From positions 28,332,784 to 28,396,783 of the forward strand of contig OX365953.1 of the NCBI GenBank assembly GCA_947247005.1: a stretch of DNA of 64,000 bases, written 5' to 3'. A program made the position numbers and the translations under genes. Shown here piece by piece: positions 24,302 through 35,189 of the stretch; the first letter of the stretch is position 1, and every line of letters begins with the position of its first letter. This DNA comes from Spisula solida. Its lineage: Eukaryota; Mollusca; Bivalvia; Venerida; Mactridae. Below the pieces are notes generated by a model that was not told the DNA's origin, ran no database searches, and saw only the letters and a program-made list of their open reading frames with translations.

Positions 24302-24804
24302 ATATTATATGTGTTAATTGTAAGAATATAAGACAGTTTTCCTTGTTCAACAAGTATTCGCATCGTGCAGCTAGGGGCCCTTTATTTACCTACATTGTTT
24401 AAATTGTTAAGAAAACGAAGGTTTGTTGTCATCAGCGCCAATAATGGCGAACCCAAGCAGTGACACGGGTAGAATAATCCACGTGAATCGACTAAATGAA
24501 TCAATAGCCTCCACCACGCATATAATTATATACACACTTTTGTAAAGATATTAACAGTTCAGTCCATAAACTCAGTTCTCAAGATTTACATGTTTAATAG
24601 TTCAGTACACAACTGACACGACCGTCTATAATATACCTAGACTATATAATTATAAAATTGCTAAATTAAATGTATTTTTCATTTTGGAAAAAATACGAGC
24701 GGCGAATCCCTGCGAACAAGAGATCATTTTGGTGTTACCTAACTTACATTGCGTAAAATAATAAATACACAAGCATGTATCACATGGTTGTACGTCATAT
24801 ATCT

Positions 24805-24844
24805 ATTATAACATAACATAACATAACATAACATAATCTTTATT
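24805..24844 (-). repeat. LINE 3' end: poly(A) signal and TTATG tail
   Basis: On the minus strand AATAAA (24844-24839) is followed by about six TTATG units down to about 24808. Short tandem 3' tails are typical of several non-LTR retrotransposon clades, so this marks the 3' terminus of the element whose ORF ends at 24987. Confidence 0.7.
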
Positions 24845-24986
24845 TGGTATAAAATAAATACATATTTATAACCAATAAACAAATACAACATCATGTAGTG
24901 CATATTGTGATAATTATACAAATAGTCAATAGTATCTGGTTTAATTTAAACGTTAACATGGAGAATTTAATAGTAGATTATTCATA

Positions 24987-27041
24987 TTATTCATTTGAAT
25001 CCCGTTCTTTAAAAGTATAATACAAAAATCGTGCTAAATTATTAATGTGCTTGGGATTTTTTGATAGTAATAAATTTTCAAATTTTTGAGTTGTTGGCCA
25101 GTGACAATAATAAGGGCTAAATATATTTCTTCGAAGGTTAGTATATTTTGGACAAAATAATAGGAAATGCATTTCTGTTTCCAATGTGTTCATGTTGCAT
25201 TTTGTGCATTTTCTATGAATCCTATCGATTCCCAAATGTCGTCCAGTTTCTATGTTTAAGTTATGTGCGGAAAGTCTGAATTTGGTTAAAGCGTATTTAA
25301 ATTTGTCGTTGCGTATACATTTCAAATATGTCTCTAGTTCGAAATCATGTTTGTATAGGCAGTAAGTCGATAAACGCGATGAGTTATTAATATTTGAGTA
25401 CCACGATTGTTTATAAGTATCTAATATGTGCATTTTTATTGTATTGAAATTAATATGAGCTATATCTTGATTTATCCATAAGTGAGCAAAGCCTAGTTCT
25501 TCTAATAATTTCTTTATTTGATAAGCCCAGTTTTTATTTGAATACGAGATGTTATTATTGGCATCGTCTTTTAGGACATTGTATGTACGTTTCACTAAAT
25601 TAAATGTATTATTGTCTAGATTTAATATTTTGATCCAGTATTTAATGGCGATTATCTTTCTACGTATTTTTATCGGATATCTACCGAGGTCTCCGTACAT
25701 AGCGTCTAAATGCGTTGATTTTCTAACAAGGAGTATCTTTCGAAGAAATTTACAGTGTACCTTCTCTACATCCGATGATCCAAGGTAAAAGAAAAGTTCC
25801 GCGCCATAATTTAAGATGGAGCTTACTAGAGTATCGAATAACTTCAATTTATTTATTATTTCTAGTTCGATTTGGTTAAAAACGATGAATAAATTATGCA
25901 GAGCGAATAACGATTTTTGAGCAAGTTTATTTTGTGTTCGACCCATCTGTCCATTCTTGAATAGACATAGCCCGAGATATTTGAAGGTTTTAACCATCTC
26001 TAATATAGTGTTATTGAATGTGAAGTTATATGTTGTATGGCGACCGTTTTCAAAAATCATTACTTTCGTTTTGCTAGTATTGACGTTTAACTTCCACGTA
26101 TTACAGTAGTCCTGAAGATCATTGAGTAAGGATTGTAACGCTTCTGGTGTATGGGCAAATAGAACCGCGTCATCAGCAAATAACAGAATAAACAGTTTTA
26201 ATTCGTTAATTGTAAATAATCCATCAATGTCGTTATTAAAATGTGAAACTATATCATTAACAAAAAATAGAAAAAGTAAACTAGAGCTTGGATCTCCTTG
26301 TTTTACTCCTATATTTGAGGTAAAGAAGGGGGACACATTGTTATTAAATCTTATTGCTGCTTTTACAGAATTATACATGTTTTGTATAGCAGTTACGAAT
26401 TTCGAACTAACATTTTCGTTGATTAGTTTTTGGAATATGAAATTACGCTCCAATTTGTCAAAGCATTTTTCAAAATCTATGAATGCACAATATAAATTTT
26501 TGCGCGATGCGAGTGTTTTTGATATGATTGACTGTAATAAAAATATGCAATCGACTGTTGATTTTTTCTTCTGAAAACCATATTGATTATCAGTGATTTT
26601 ATCATGTTTAATCGACCATTTAGTTAAGCGATTATGTAAAATCTGTGAATAGAGTTTCGAGATAATATTGATTAAGGTGATACCACGGTAGTTTTTAGCC
26701 TCATCAATATCTCCGCCCTTGAAAATAGGTACTATTATTCCTCTACCCCATGATTCTGGATACACACCAGTTTCGAAAACATTTTTAAATAATGCGAGTA
26801 GACATGGTGAGATTATTTCAAAGGAATGTTTATATATTTCCGCCGGTAATCCATCAATACCACTGCTTTTATTATTATTCAATGAATATATAGCATGTTT
26901 TAATTCTGACATTGATATAGTACAGTCCAGATCGTCATCTGTTATGGGATTTTCATCATTCATTGGTAAAGTACCATCATGATTTAAATCTGTAGAGTAT
27001 AAAGTTCTAAAGTGGTCATACAGTTCATAATCACCCAATCG
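24987..27041 (-). CDS. Non-LTR retrotransposon reverse transcriptase, 5' truncated
   Basis: An open frame of about 683 codons on the minus strand encodes the reverse transcriptase of a LINE. The palm motifs are present: motif A FIDFEKCFD (about residue 186), motif B GVKQGDPSSSLL (about 244) and the catalytic FADD (287-290). A C-terminal CxxC-H-C knuckle lies at C611, C614, H624 and C629. Other typical blocks are KSSGIDGLPAEIYK near 57 and NYRGITLINI near 116. The usual N-terminal endonuclease is missing. The frame opens directly after a TAA at 27044-27042 and its first codon is not ATG, so the element is 5' truncated, as often happens in target-primed insertion. The reverse transcriptase frame itself carries no stop or frameshift, implying a fairly recent insertion. 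The clade cannot be fixed by eye; CR1, jockey or L1-like are all possible. Confidence 0.92.
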   Translation of the reverse strand, partial: RLGDYELYDHFRTLYSTDLNHDGTLPMNDENPITDDDLDCTISMSELKHAIYSLNNNKSSGIDGLPAEIYKHSFEIISPCLLALFKNVFETGVYPESWGRGIIVPIFKGGDIDEAKNYRGITLINIISKLYSQILHNRLTKWSIKHDKITDNQYGFQKKKSTVDCIFLLQSIISKTLASRKNLYCAFIDFEKCFDKLERNFIFQKLINENVSSKFVTAIQNMYNSVKAAIRFNNNVSPFFTSNIGVKQGDPSSSLLFLFFVNDIVSHFNNDIDGLFTINELKLFILLFADDAVLFAHTPEALQSLLNDLQDYCNTWKLNVNTSKTKVMIFENGRHTTYNFTFNNTILEMVKTFKYLGLCLFKNGQMGRTQNKLAQKSLFALHNLFIVFNQIELEIINKLKLFDTLVSSILNYGAELFFYLGSSDVEKVHCKFLRKILLVRKSTHLDAMYGDLGRYPIKIRRKIIAIKYWIKILNLDNNTFNLVKRTYNVLKDDANNNISYSNKNWAYQIKKLLEELGFAHLWINQDIAHINFNTIKMHILDTYKQSWYSNINNSSRLSTYCLYKHDFELETYLKCIRNDKFKYALTKFRLSAHNLNIETGRHLGIDRIHRKCTKCNMNTLETEMHFLLFCPKYTNLRRNIFSPYYCHWPTTQKFENLLLSKNPKHINNLARFLYYTFKERDSNE

Positions 27042-27044
27042 TTA

Positions 27045-28184
27045 TATCTGATCATCACTCCTCTCGATTAGAACTCCAGGGTACCATTTTATCAAAGCAC
27101 TTAAGGAAACTGTAAACGTAATGCTCAAATTTGAATTATTTATATCGCTACATATTGTGGTAAATAATTATGCAATATTAACAATGGTTCAGTTAATGAA
27201 CTCGACCTACGAACCATATCTGTACCCTATGTGTTGTTATAAAAGGATTACGAGGAATTCAAATTTGTACGTAAATTGAAATTTGCGTTAGTGCTTTGAT
27301 AAATCAATACCCAAATACCCTTTCAATATCTAAATTATCGGCAGCCATTGCTACCTCATATTATAAAAGTATATCTACTGTTTGATCACAATTCTGCTTA
27401 TAGTATGTGTATGTATTTTATATAATTGACATATTGTACGCAATAACCTTGTAATAAAGTCCATGTTTGAGGGAGGACGTAATTGCTTTATTAAAAGTAA
27501 AACTTAACAGTACAATACATGTAGATCTAGTAAGAATTAACAACATTACAGGCAACAAAGAACTGTTCATGTATTAATGGTACGCTGAGCCATTCTGCCT
27601 GGGGAGTCCCATTGTTACTATTATTGACTGGTTAACTATCAAATCCATAACAAATCTATATACTATGAAGACGCTTAACTTGACATAAAACCTCTATTCT
27701 TCTTTTCTTACAGACGATATACAATATAGAAGACATAAATACTACATAGTATTACATGTAGCAAATATAGGTTTGAGTCGTTATGTTTTAATTAGATTCG
27801 TGCTTAGACACATAGTACACTTTGTTCGTGTCTGTAAAAATATATTCTACATGCAGTTTGGCTCTAACTAAAAAAAAGTCCACGTAATTCTGGATCACCC
27901 ATCGTACATGGAAACTATTATACTTTAACATGCTAGACTTGACACATGCGCATGATCTGCATGTACTTTCAATCAATATTTACGCGGGGCACGGTGTTCG
28001 AGTAAATATTTAAAACTGGTCTTGGCGGCACTTGGTCATTTCTTAAAAGGTAAAAACCTGACGTAATGTGATTTTTTTTCTTCTGAATGAATGAATCAAG
28101 TTGCTTACATATATGTAATGGATCGATCAAGACAAAAAAGGGCGATTTTAAGCAATTTAAGCGATTTCTTTTGCAATTCCAGAT
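27045..28184. other. No gene seen
   Basis: AT-rich sequence between the LINE and the next MITE. I recognise no LINE endonuclease-coding sequence here, which supports true 5' truncation. Confidence 0.45.
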
Positions 28185-28441
28185 CTGGCCCCGATCTCCC
28201 GAAGCATCTCAAGTAGAAATCTCAACTCAAATTGAGATTTCGCTCAAGTCAAGAGTATAAATTTGACACCATTCTTAAGGTTGTGCTCAAATGTTTTTAC
28301 TGTAATAAACTCAGAACAATGTACATGTTTTGTGGTGCAAACTTTAAGTCTGGCCTCCTATCGAAATTATTTCAAAAACACATTGCATTATTTGAGAATA
28401 ATCTCGACTCAGATTGAGATGTTTCGGGAGATCGGGGCCAG
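28185..28441. mobile_element. MITE with 28-bp inverted ends
   Basis: The left end CTGGCCCCGATCTCCCGAAG (28185) through CATCTCAA is mirrored by TTGAGATGTTTCGGGAGATC to 28441, with one mismatch over 28 bp. Subterminal TTGAGATT and AATCTCAA words add a second layer of self-pairing. The total is 257 bp, non-coding. Confidence 0.85.
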
Positions 28442-29397
28442 GAGTCAAGTTCCTTTAAACGCTATTATGGTGTTCCCACTCAATTATAGAGATGTGCAGG
28501 ATGGAAACCCTTAAAGGTACGTAGTCTCGCATGTGTACACAGTGTACGTTAAAGAACTAAGGAGTCGATTCGGTAAGACCTAAGGTATCTAACCAGCATT
28601 TGTTGTTTCACATTACATGTATTATCTGTTCCCTCGAAGTCATTTGTCTTAATAATATACAGCGAATTTATTCATATTTGTGGTGGATTAATTTTCGTTG
28701 ATTTCGCTGATGAACTTGGTCGCGAAATTTTATCCCCTCGAATAATTGAGGTCAAAATACGTTACAAGGGATTTTTCGTTCAATATTTTAAATTTTTATT
28801 TCCCAAATATTACACAGTATACAAACAATTGATTATACAACAACAACAGTTTATGGAAAAGGTTTGACAGACTTCCAGTTTAATTAAACAATCAGTTAGC
28901 TATTGGTAATTGAGTTGGGTTTAAATCAAACAGAAATTAAGAGATGGAAAACGAGATAAAATGCACAGAGGAATTAGAAAGCGGAATAAAATACTTACAC
29001 AGTATCACATTTGAGGAAAATATAAATTTAAAGAGATAAAGAAAGGTGTAGAAGTGATAATGAAGGGGGCTTCTGAAACACTATGCATTGGACTTATCAT
29101 ACGAATGTATTGCTATTACGTATAAAGACGTTATAGATGATTGCAATAGGAGTGGTATCATGGCTTGACGACAGTCAATGCTATTGCATCTTATAGTTTT
29201 ACTTGAATGGATGATTATCGAGGATAGTATACAGTTCTTGTACACAAGAAGTTTTTTTAGAGCTATATACTCGTACATGCAGATTTATTAGCTACAAATT
29301 ATACAAACATATAACATTAGCTAATAGCTTTTTTCCGACAAAACCTCACAACCTTGTTTGACGTGCTACAGCATTCGTGAAAATATAAACAAAGAGG
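28442..29397. other. No gene seen
   Basis: AT-rich sequence. Phrases such as GTGGATTAATTTTCGTTGATTTCG near 28680 look like old repeat DNA. No supported gene. Confidence 0.4.
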
Positions 29398-29816
29398 TAT
29401 AGCTCAGAGAATTTTACCTGATCCTAACTTTTATGCATGAACATTTTACCAGGTTCTTGCGATGAATATATAAATTTCAGCGAGTAAATCGTGCGATATC
29501 GGTCCTTTAGATTTGTAATGGTATTACACATCGAGTGTCTTTGTGATACCTCCCGCTTATGAAAACATACAACCGGGATTATAAATATAGACAAGATATC
29601 AGCCCTACGTTCAAGGAAAAATAACGTGACACACGTTTCGTACCTGGTGCGTACCAGGTACAAAACGTTTCGTACCGTTTGCGTACCAGGTACGAAACGT
29701 TTCGTACATGGTACGTTACAGGTACGAAACGTGCGTAACGTGATTTTTCCTTGAACGCAGGGCAGCTGTTAAATTATGATTAATAGAAGGTCGAGTCCTG
29801 TCAAGTTCTCCGGATT
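29398..29816. mobile_element. Interspersed element, copy 2, split by a nested insertion
   Basis: Same family as 24069-24301. Left and right halves align to copy 1, interrupted at 29603-29762 by an unrelated 160-bp element. The ends are CTCAGAGAATTTTAC and GTTCTCCGGATTAC. Confidence 0.7.
29603..29762. mobile_element. 160-bp MITE with 25-bp inverted ends and 3-bp target duplication
   Basis: CCCTACGTTCAAGGAAAAAT on the left is mirrored by ATTTTTCCTTGAACGCAGGG on the right, about 25 bp with two differences. It is flanked by CAG at 29600-29602 and CAG at 29763-29765, while the related copy at 24069-24301 has a single CAG at the same point. That is direct empty-site evidence for transposition. The interior is a set of alternating inverted GTACGAAACG/CGTTTCGTAC words. 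Confidence 0.9.
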
Positions 29817-30754
29817 ACATCACAGTGAAATTTAATGTTCTCTTTTCCATTGACTATAACTAAACAGTGACTAAGAATGTTGGCATTTTGAAACACCAAT
29901 GATAAATAATAGTCGTACCCTTACCGAAAAATAAGGGCTCCGGTAATGCTTTTGGCAAATTTGCCGCAATGTTTGCGGTAAATTTGCCGCAAACTACTTT
30001 ACGCGCACTTTTACCATGCAAATGAGGTTTGCGGCAAATTTGCGGCAAACTGTTTTTGAAGCAGATTTGTTTGCCACAAAATTGCCACAAAGAAATTTGC
30101 ATATTCCAAATATGGGCAAAGGACAATTGCCGCAAACTTGCCGCAAACTAATTTGCATGGTAAAAGTGCGCGTAAGTTTGCCGGAAACTATATTTGATTA
30201 CGGCAAATTTACCGCAAACCTCATTTGCATATTGTGAAACATTCAATGTATGATTGAAAGACATTGCCGCAAATTTGCCGCAAACTAATTTGCATGCTAA
30301 ATTTGCTGTTCTGGCAACCTTTTGGCAAACACACTTTTTCACAAAAGTAGAATTCCAGATAGAAAATATTTATTTCATTTCTTTGTCACAATAACCAATT
30401 TTTTCTGATTGCTATTTAAAGTCATAAAACTATAATATCCAAACTGAATCACAATCAAACTAATTCCCATCAGTTGATCTGGTTCTTTTAGCTGCCAATC
30501 CTTGCATAATTATATTCCATATGATCTGAAAGAAAAATAATTCAAAACACATAAACAATTTATAAGTCACAGATTAATTTTTCAGAATTAACTACCCCCA
30601 AAGAATTTATATGACTAAAGTAAATTTATATGATTTATCTACTGAAAATGTATAACTGAAACAAATCATCATTATATCCCTCATCTTGATCATTTACTCT
30701 CAGAGAGGTATGCACCTGGAAATTATAACAGTAATTTAAAGTACAATACATTTT

Positions 30755-30925
30755 GTACAACCTTTCCAGAGTGACCCTCTGTAGAGCAATACACTCTCAA
30801 CAACAACACCTTCAAAATTTCTTTAATCTGATATTTAATATAAAATTGACCACTATAGAGCAACAACCTCTTAACAACAGTCAATATTTCAGCTCCCAAC
30901 GGGTGTTGCTCTACAGAGGTTGTAC
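30755..30925. mobile_element. GTACAACCT inverted-repeat element, copy 1
   Basis: GTACAACCTTTCCAGAG at the left contrasts with TGTTGCTCTACAGAGGTTGTAC-type sequence at the right end, so GTACAACCT is inverted and TGTAGAGCAA is subterminal on both sides. The phrases AACAACACCTTCAAAATT and TAGAGCAACAACCTCT recur in the copy at 46561-46715. Confidence 0.7.
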
Positions 30926-30929
30926 TTTA

Positions 30930-32375
30930 AAATGGATACAAGTTTGTTGTAGTAATCAGATGAAGCCCACAGCCCCCTATTGAAAAAGTGGACATTTAAA
31001 ACAATAACTTGTAGATCAAAGGGGTCAGTAATTTTCTGTAAAATGCTGTAAAATACATGAAACAATGACTGTACATGAAGTTTTAGAAATACAGCAGAAT
31101 AATTATCTTACATTATATTCATAACATTCATCATTTACATTTTACTTACCCGGCTATCTGTTTTATGGTATTGGAACTGTTGCCTTCCAGCGTTTTGGAA
31201 TTCATGAAGTTCTTTTAAACCAGGTTCTACTGAAGTAGATCAAGATATTGTTTTTTATGTAATATTATACTCACAGGTTTTGGAAATTAAGATGATCAAC
31301 CTATATTTCAGAGATTATGAATAATAAGTGTAACAAATTACTGCTTAAAAATTCATTAATGCATGAATACTTTAATTTCTATAATAATTTTCAATATGTC
31401 ATCAATTTATATATATTTCCAGTATATTGAGGCTTCAGCATCATAATTATATAATACATTGTATCTTAATTAAGTTGTATTTCAATACATGTGTTGAACT
31501 GATAATAATAATTTATGCTACATACCAGTGAGTTTATCCATAGATCTCAAAAATGATTCTGGAAATCAACTTCAAACAAGAATGAGTCGCAACATTACAA
31601 TATAAAATAATAAAGTATATGTTTTAAAACTTAAATATAGCTTCCCGTGTTATTTTCAATAAAGTATGCATAAAATGCACCTTGGTTACTATGAGAAGCT
31701 AATATACAGTAACATGTACTTGTATAATGAACACCATATGGGCAGTAGTAAAGCCAGACACAGGGGAATACTCAAACTAGCCAATCACAGAAAACTGAGA
31801 TATTGATAAGAGGCATTATTGGTCAAGGTGCTAATTTGTGTAATAAGAAACAGTATAAGTTTATTGTGTTATATATGTTAATCTCATACCATATCTTAGT
31901 GGCCTAATGTATTTGTTGAACCATGGAGCTAGTATGTTACAAGTACAACATGATTATTTTTATCTTCATAACTTATAATTTATATATCTGTATCCATTAT
32001 AAGCTCATTTAAATATTTTACATTTTTTGTAATATTATTATCTCCGAGAATACTTTATTACAATGCAACATAAGAACAAAAACATTAACACAAACACCTC
32101 AATATTAAATATTACAATGTATGAGGTGGCCTTAATAATGAGATTGTCTTTATTTAAGATTGTACTGTATTTTGGGGGATAGTTGTACTTAGACTGGAAC
32201 AAAGTCAGAATTAGAATGACCTATATACTCAGTAGAGTCTCAATCTACAAATTCAATTCATGTATGTATAAATTTTAAAATAGGAATACATTGTAATTAA
32301 TACTAGGCTAAGTATATGTCATCCAAACTTACACTTGTAAGTCATTTTTGCTAATTATCAGTCTGCAAACTAAAT
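30930..32375. other. No gene seen
   Basis: AT-rich, stop-dense sequence in all frames. No tandem array or inverted ends noticed. Confidence 0.45.
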
Positions 32376-32378
32376 TTG

Positions 32379-33830
32379 AAAGAAATTTGAATGTCCTCCA
32401 CATGTGGAAAAGTGAAGAAGTGAGGTCTGGTTCAATATTATAGGAGTAATAATAACCAAATGAGGTGGAATGATTTTACAGTCTAAAATTTTAAGCGAGT
32501 CGAAAGCGGGGGCAAAATTTAAGGCGTAATATGCAAATGAGGCGGAATTATTTTTCGGTTTAATTATTTAAGTCCTTTTCTGCTGTCGACTGTGACAGTG
32601 GTAGTGCGTTGTCATTCGGTTTCATCCCTGCCTTATTGGCAAATAATCTCGGGCTTCCAGGCATGAGACAGACAGTTTGTTTGATATGATTTGTGTGATA
32701 GAAATCAAGGTGCGCTAGCGCTATCCTAGCACTTTTCGAATAGACTCCTGGGTTCTTTAACGTTTCTGGTGTATATCCAGGTTTGAAATTAGGTTACGAC
32801 ACTTTAAAAATTACTGGTCATATCCATCGATGAAAACTTGAAAGAAATGTTGAATGTACTCCACATGTGGAAAAGTGAAGAAGGTTCAATATTTTAGGAG
32901 TATATTATAATAATATCCAAATGAGGTGGACTGATTTTACAGTCTAAATAGTTAAGCTAGTTGAAAGCGGGGGCAAAATGTTTAAAGCGTAATATGCAAA
33001 TGAGGCGGAATTATTTTTCGGGTTTAATTATTTAAGTCGTTCCTTTTTTGCAGTCGTCTGAGACAGTGGTAGAGCGTTGTCATTCGGTTTCATCCCTGCC
33101 TAATTGGCCATTAATCTCACGCTTCCAGGCATGAGACAGAAAGTTTGTTTGTTATGATGTGTGTGATAGGAATCCGGGTGCGCTAGCACTATCCTAGCAC
33201 TTTTCGAATAGACTCCTTGGTTCTTTAACGTTTCCGGAGTATATCCAGGTTCGAAATTAGGTTACGACACTTACTGGTCATATCCATCGATGAAAACTTG
33301 AAAGAAATGTTGAATGTACTCCACATGTGGAAAAGTGAAGAAGGTTCAATATTTTAGAAGTATATTATAATAATATCCAAATGAGGTGGACTGATTTTAC
33401 AGTCTAAATAGTTAAGCGAGTTGAAAGCGGGGGCAAAATGTTTAAGGCGTACGTAATATGCAAATGAGGCGGAATTATTTTTCGGGTTTAATTATTTAAG
33501 TCGATCCTTTTTTGCAGTCGTCTGAGACAGTGGTAGTGCGTTGTCATTCGGTTTCATCCCTGCCTAATTTGCCATTAATCTCGCCCTTCCAGGGATGAGA
33601 CAGAAAGTTTGTTTGATATGATTTGTGCGATAGGAATCCAGGTGCGCTAGCGCTATCCTAGCAACTTTCGAATAGACTCCTTGGTTCTTTAACGTTTCCG
33701 GTGTATATCCGGGTTCGAAATTAGGTTCACTGGTCATATCCATCAGTGAAAATTTGACTCTAAGAAATGTGCGATAGGAATCCAGATGCGCTAGTGCTAC
33801 CCTAAGCACTTTTCGAATAGACTCTTGTTA
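32379..33830. repeat. Three tandem copies of a 460-bp repeat plus a partial fourth
   Basis: AAAGAAATTTGAATG or AAAGAAATGTTGAATG begins units at about 32379, 32840 and 33300. Each holds CCACATGTGGAAAAGTGAAG, ATATGCAAATGAGGCGGAAT and GGTGCGCTAGC. Within each, GACAGTGGTAGTGCGTTG and CGGTTTCATCCC stand like worn A and B boxes of a tRNA-derived SINE head. A fourth copy survives only as its 3' part (about 33768-33850). Confidence 0.85.
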
Positions 33831-33860
33831 AAATGTTTCCAGTGTATAACACCGATACAT

Positions 33861-33930
33861 GACAAGATTTGAACCAGGGGCATTCGGACTAGTATTCGAG
33901 AGCGCTAACCATTTCGCCACCATGCCACCC
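33861..33930 (-). mobile_element. tRNA-like SINE head remnant
   Basis: The minus strand reads TGGTGGCGAAATGGTTAGCG (A box) and GGTTCAAATCTTG (B box) at about tRNA spacing. The acceptor stem is not conserved. Confidence 0.55.
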
Positions 33931-34567
33931 AAAGTACTCCTTTCAAATCGCATTTATGGCTTGTTGGAAATGCAGGAAGTTTCTGGTGAATATCTGGCAA
34001 ATATATTTAACCGTTTAAAGTTTTCGGCAAACTTCTAGTGACAATCTATACTTAAAAAAGTTTCTGGCAAACTTACAGCAAACAAATATTATCCACTAAA
34101 GTTTTTGGTGAACCTTTGGTGATCCTTACTTAGATATGAAGTTTCTGGTAAACTTCCGGTGAACAGTCACCAGTTCTGGCGAATTTGCCGTAACATCACC
34201 AGAAGTTTGCCAGAAGTTCACCACTACCGGCGAAGTCCTGCGAACACTGACTATGAGTTTTTGGCGAACGAATCAGTTTGCGGCAACTTTGCCGCAAAGT
34301 TGCGGCATATTTACCGCAAACTTTCTATTTCCGTAAGGGGTACTGATGTAATAATATAATACATTGTCCACTGCCTTGCCTGAAGCCTAATGGTACATGT
34401 ATTTTGAGACGTATTTGTTGCTACTTGATGGAGTATCAAAGCTCTCGGTCCCCAAATGAATAGTATAACCTTTTGAACATGTTTATGTTGATGTATTTAT
34501 CTAACTAGTCAATAATGGACCTATCAAGTAAAGGTATAATAATGACGCTACAGACTGTTATATTCAT

Positions 34568-34799
34568 TGCAAATAAACCTTCCGAGGAAGAAAATAGTGC
34601 TGTGATACTATGTCTTGATGTGTTGTCAAATGCGGAATATTGGCTATGTTAGAATCAAAATAATGTATATGTACTTGTGTTATAAAGTAGAATAAAGCAC
34701 AGTCACGAGCTCGGCTGTGTAGTAATTTAATGTATCAAGACACATCAAGACATATATAGTACCACAGCACTATTTTCTTCCTCGGCAGGTTCATTTGCA
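34568..34799. mobile_element. MITE with about 57-bp inverted ends
   Basis: The left arm TGCAAATAAACC through GAGGAAGAAAATAGTGCTGT to TGTCTTGATGTG is mirrored by the right arm from CACATCAAGACAT through CTATTTTCTTCCTC to TTCATTTGCA. Only a few mismatches and one short insertion separate them. The interior of about 115 bp is non-coding. Confidence 0.85.
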
Positions 34800-35189
34800 C
34801 TTTGAAGTTATTCAGTCGTTGCTGTGTTTTATTAGGTAATTCGGGCACATCGTGGTTTCTTCTATATATGCGTATATAGCTGTAACCGCTGGCTGTTGTA
34901 GAACACGGTCATGGTATTTTCTCTCATAACAAATGATATGCAATAATAACAAATATGACATTTTTGCACTAGATGAATTGTATAGTTTTCCTTTATTTGT
35001 TATTAATATATTAGTATTTATAAAAGATTTGTTCAATGAGGGTTTATTGGGTGAATGTATGGTTTGAGGTCAATAATAACGTCAACGTAAACAGACGACT
35101 GAACATTTTTGTGAAGGTTTAAATCAATTCGAAAAGCATTGAGGGTTATTTCTATTTAAATGTTATATAACTGGGGAAAACTGTAAAGG

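Larger units (their letters stand above)
29914..34343. mobile_element. Possible 4.4-kb non-autonomous DNA element with motif-rich ends
   Basis: The left end GTACCCTTACCGAAAAATA (29914) and the right end, read inward as GTACCCCTTACGGAAATAG (34343), are similar inverted termini starting with GTAC. Both inner flanks (29930-30320 and 34000-34325) are packed with TTTGCCGCAAA, TTTGCGGCAAA and variants on both strands. No transposase frame is visible. The region contains a GTACAACCT MITE and a 460-bp triplicate repeat, so it may be one element with nested cargo or two related elements by chance in opposite orientation. Confidence 0.5.
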
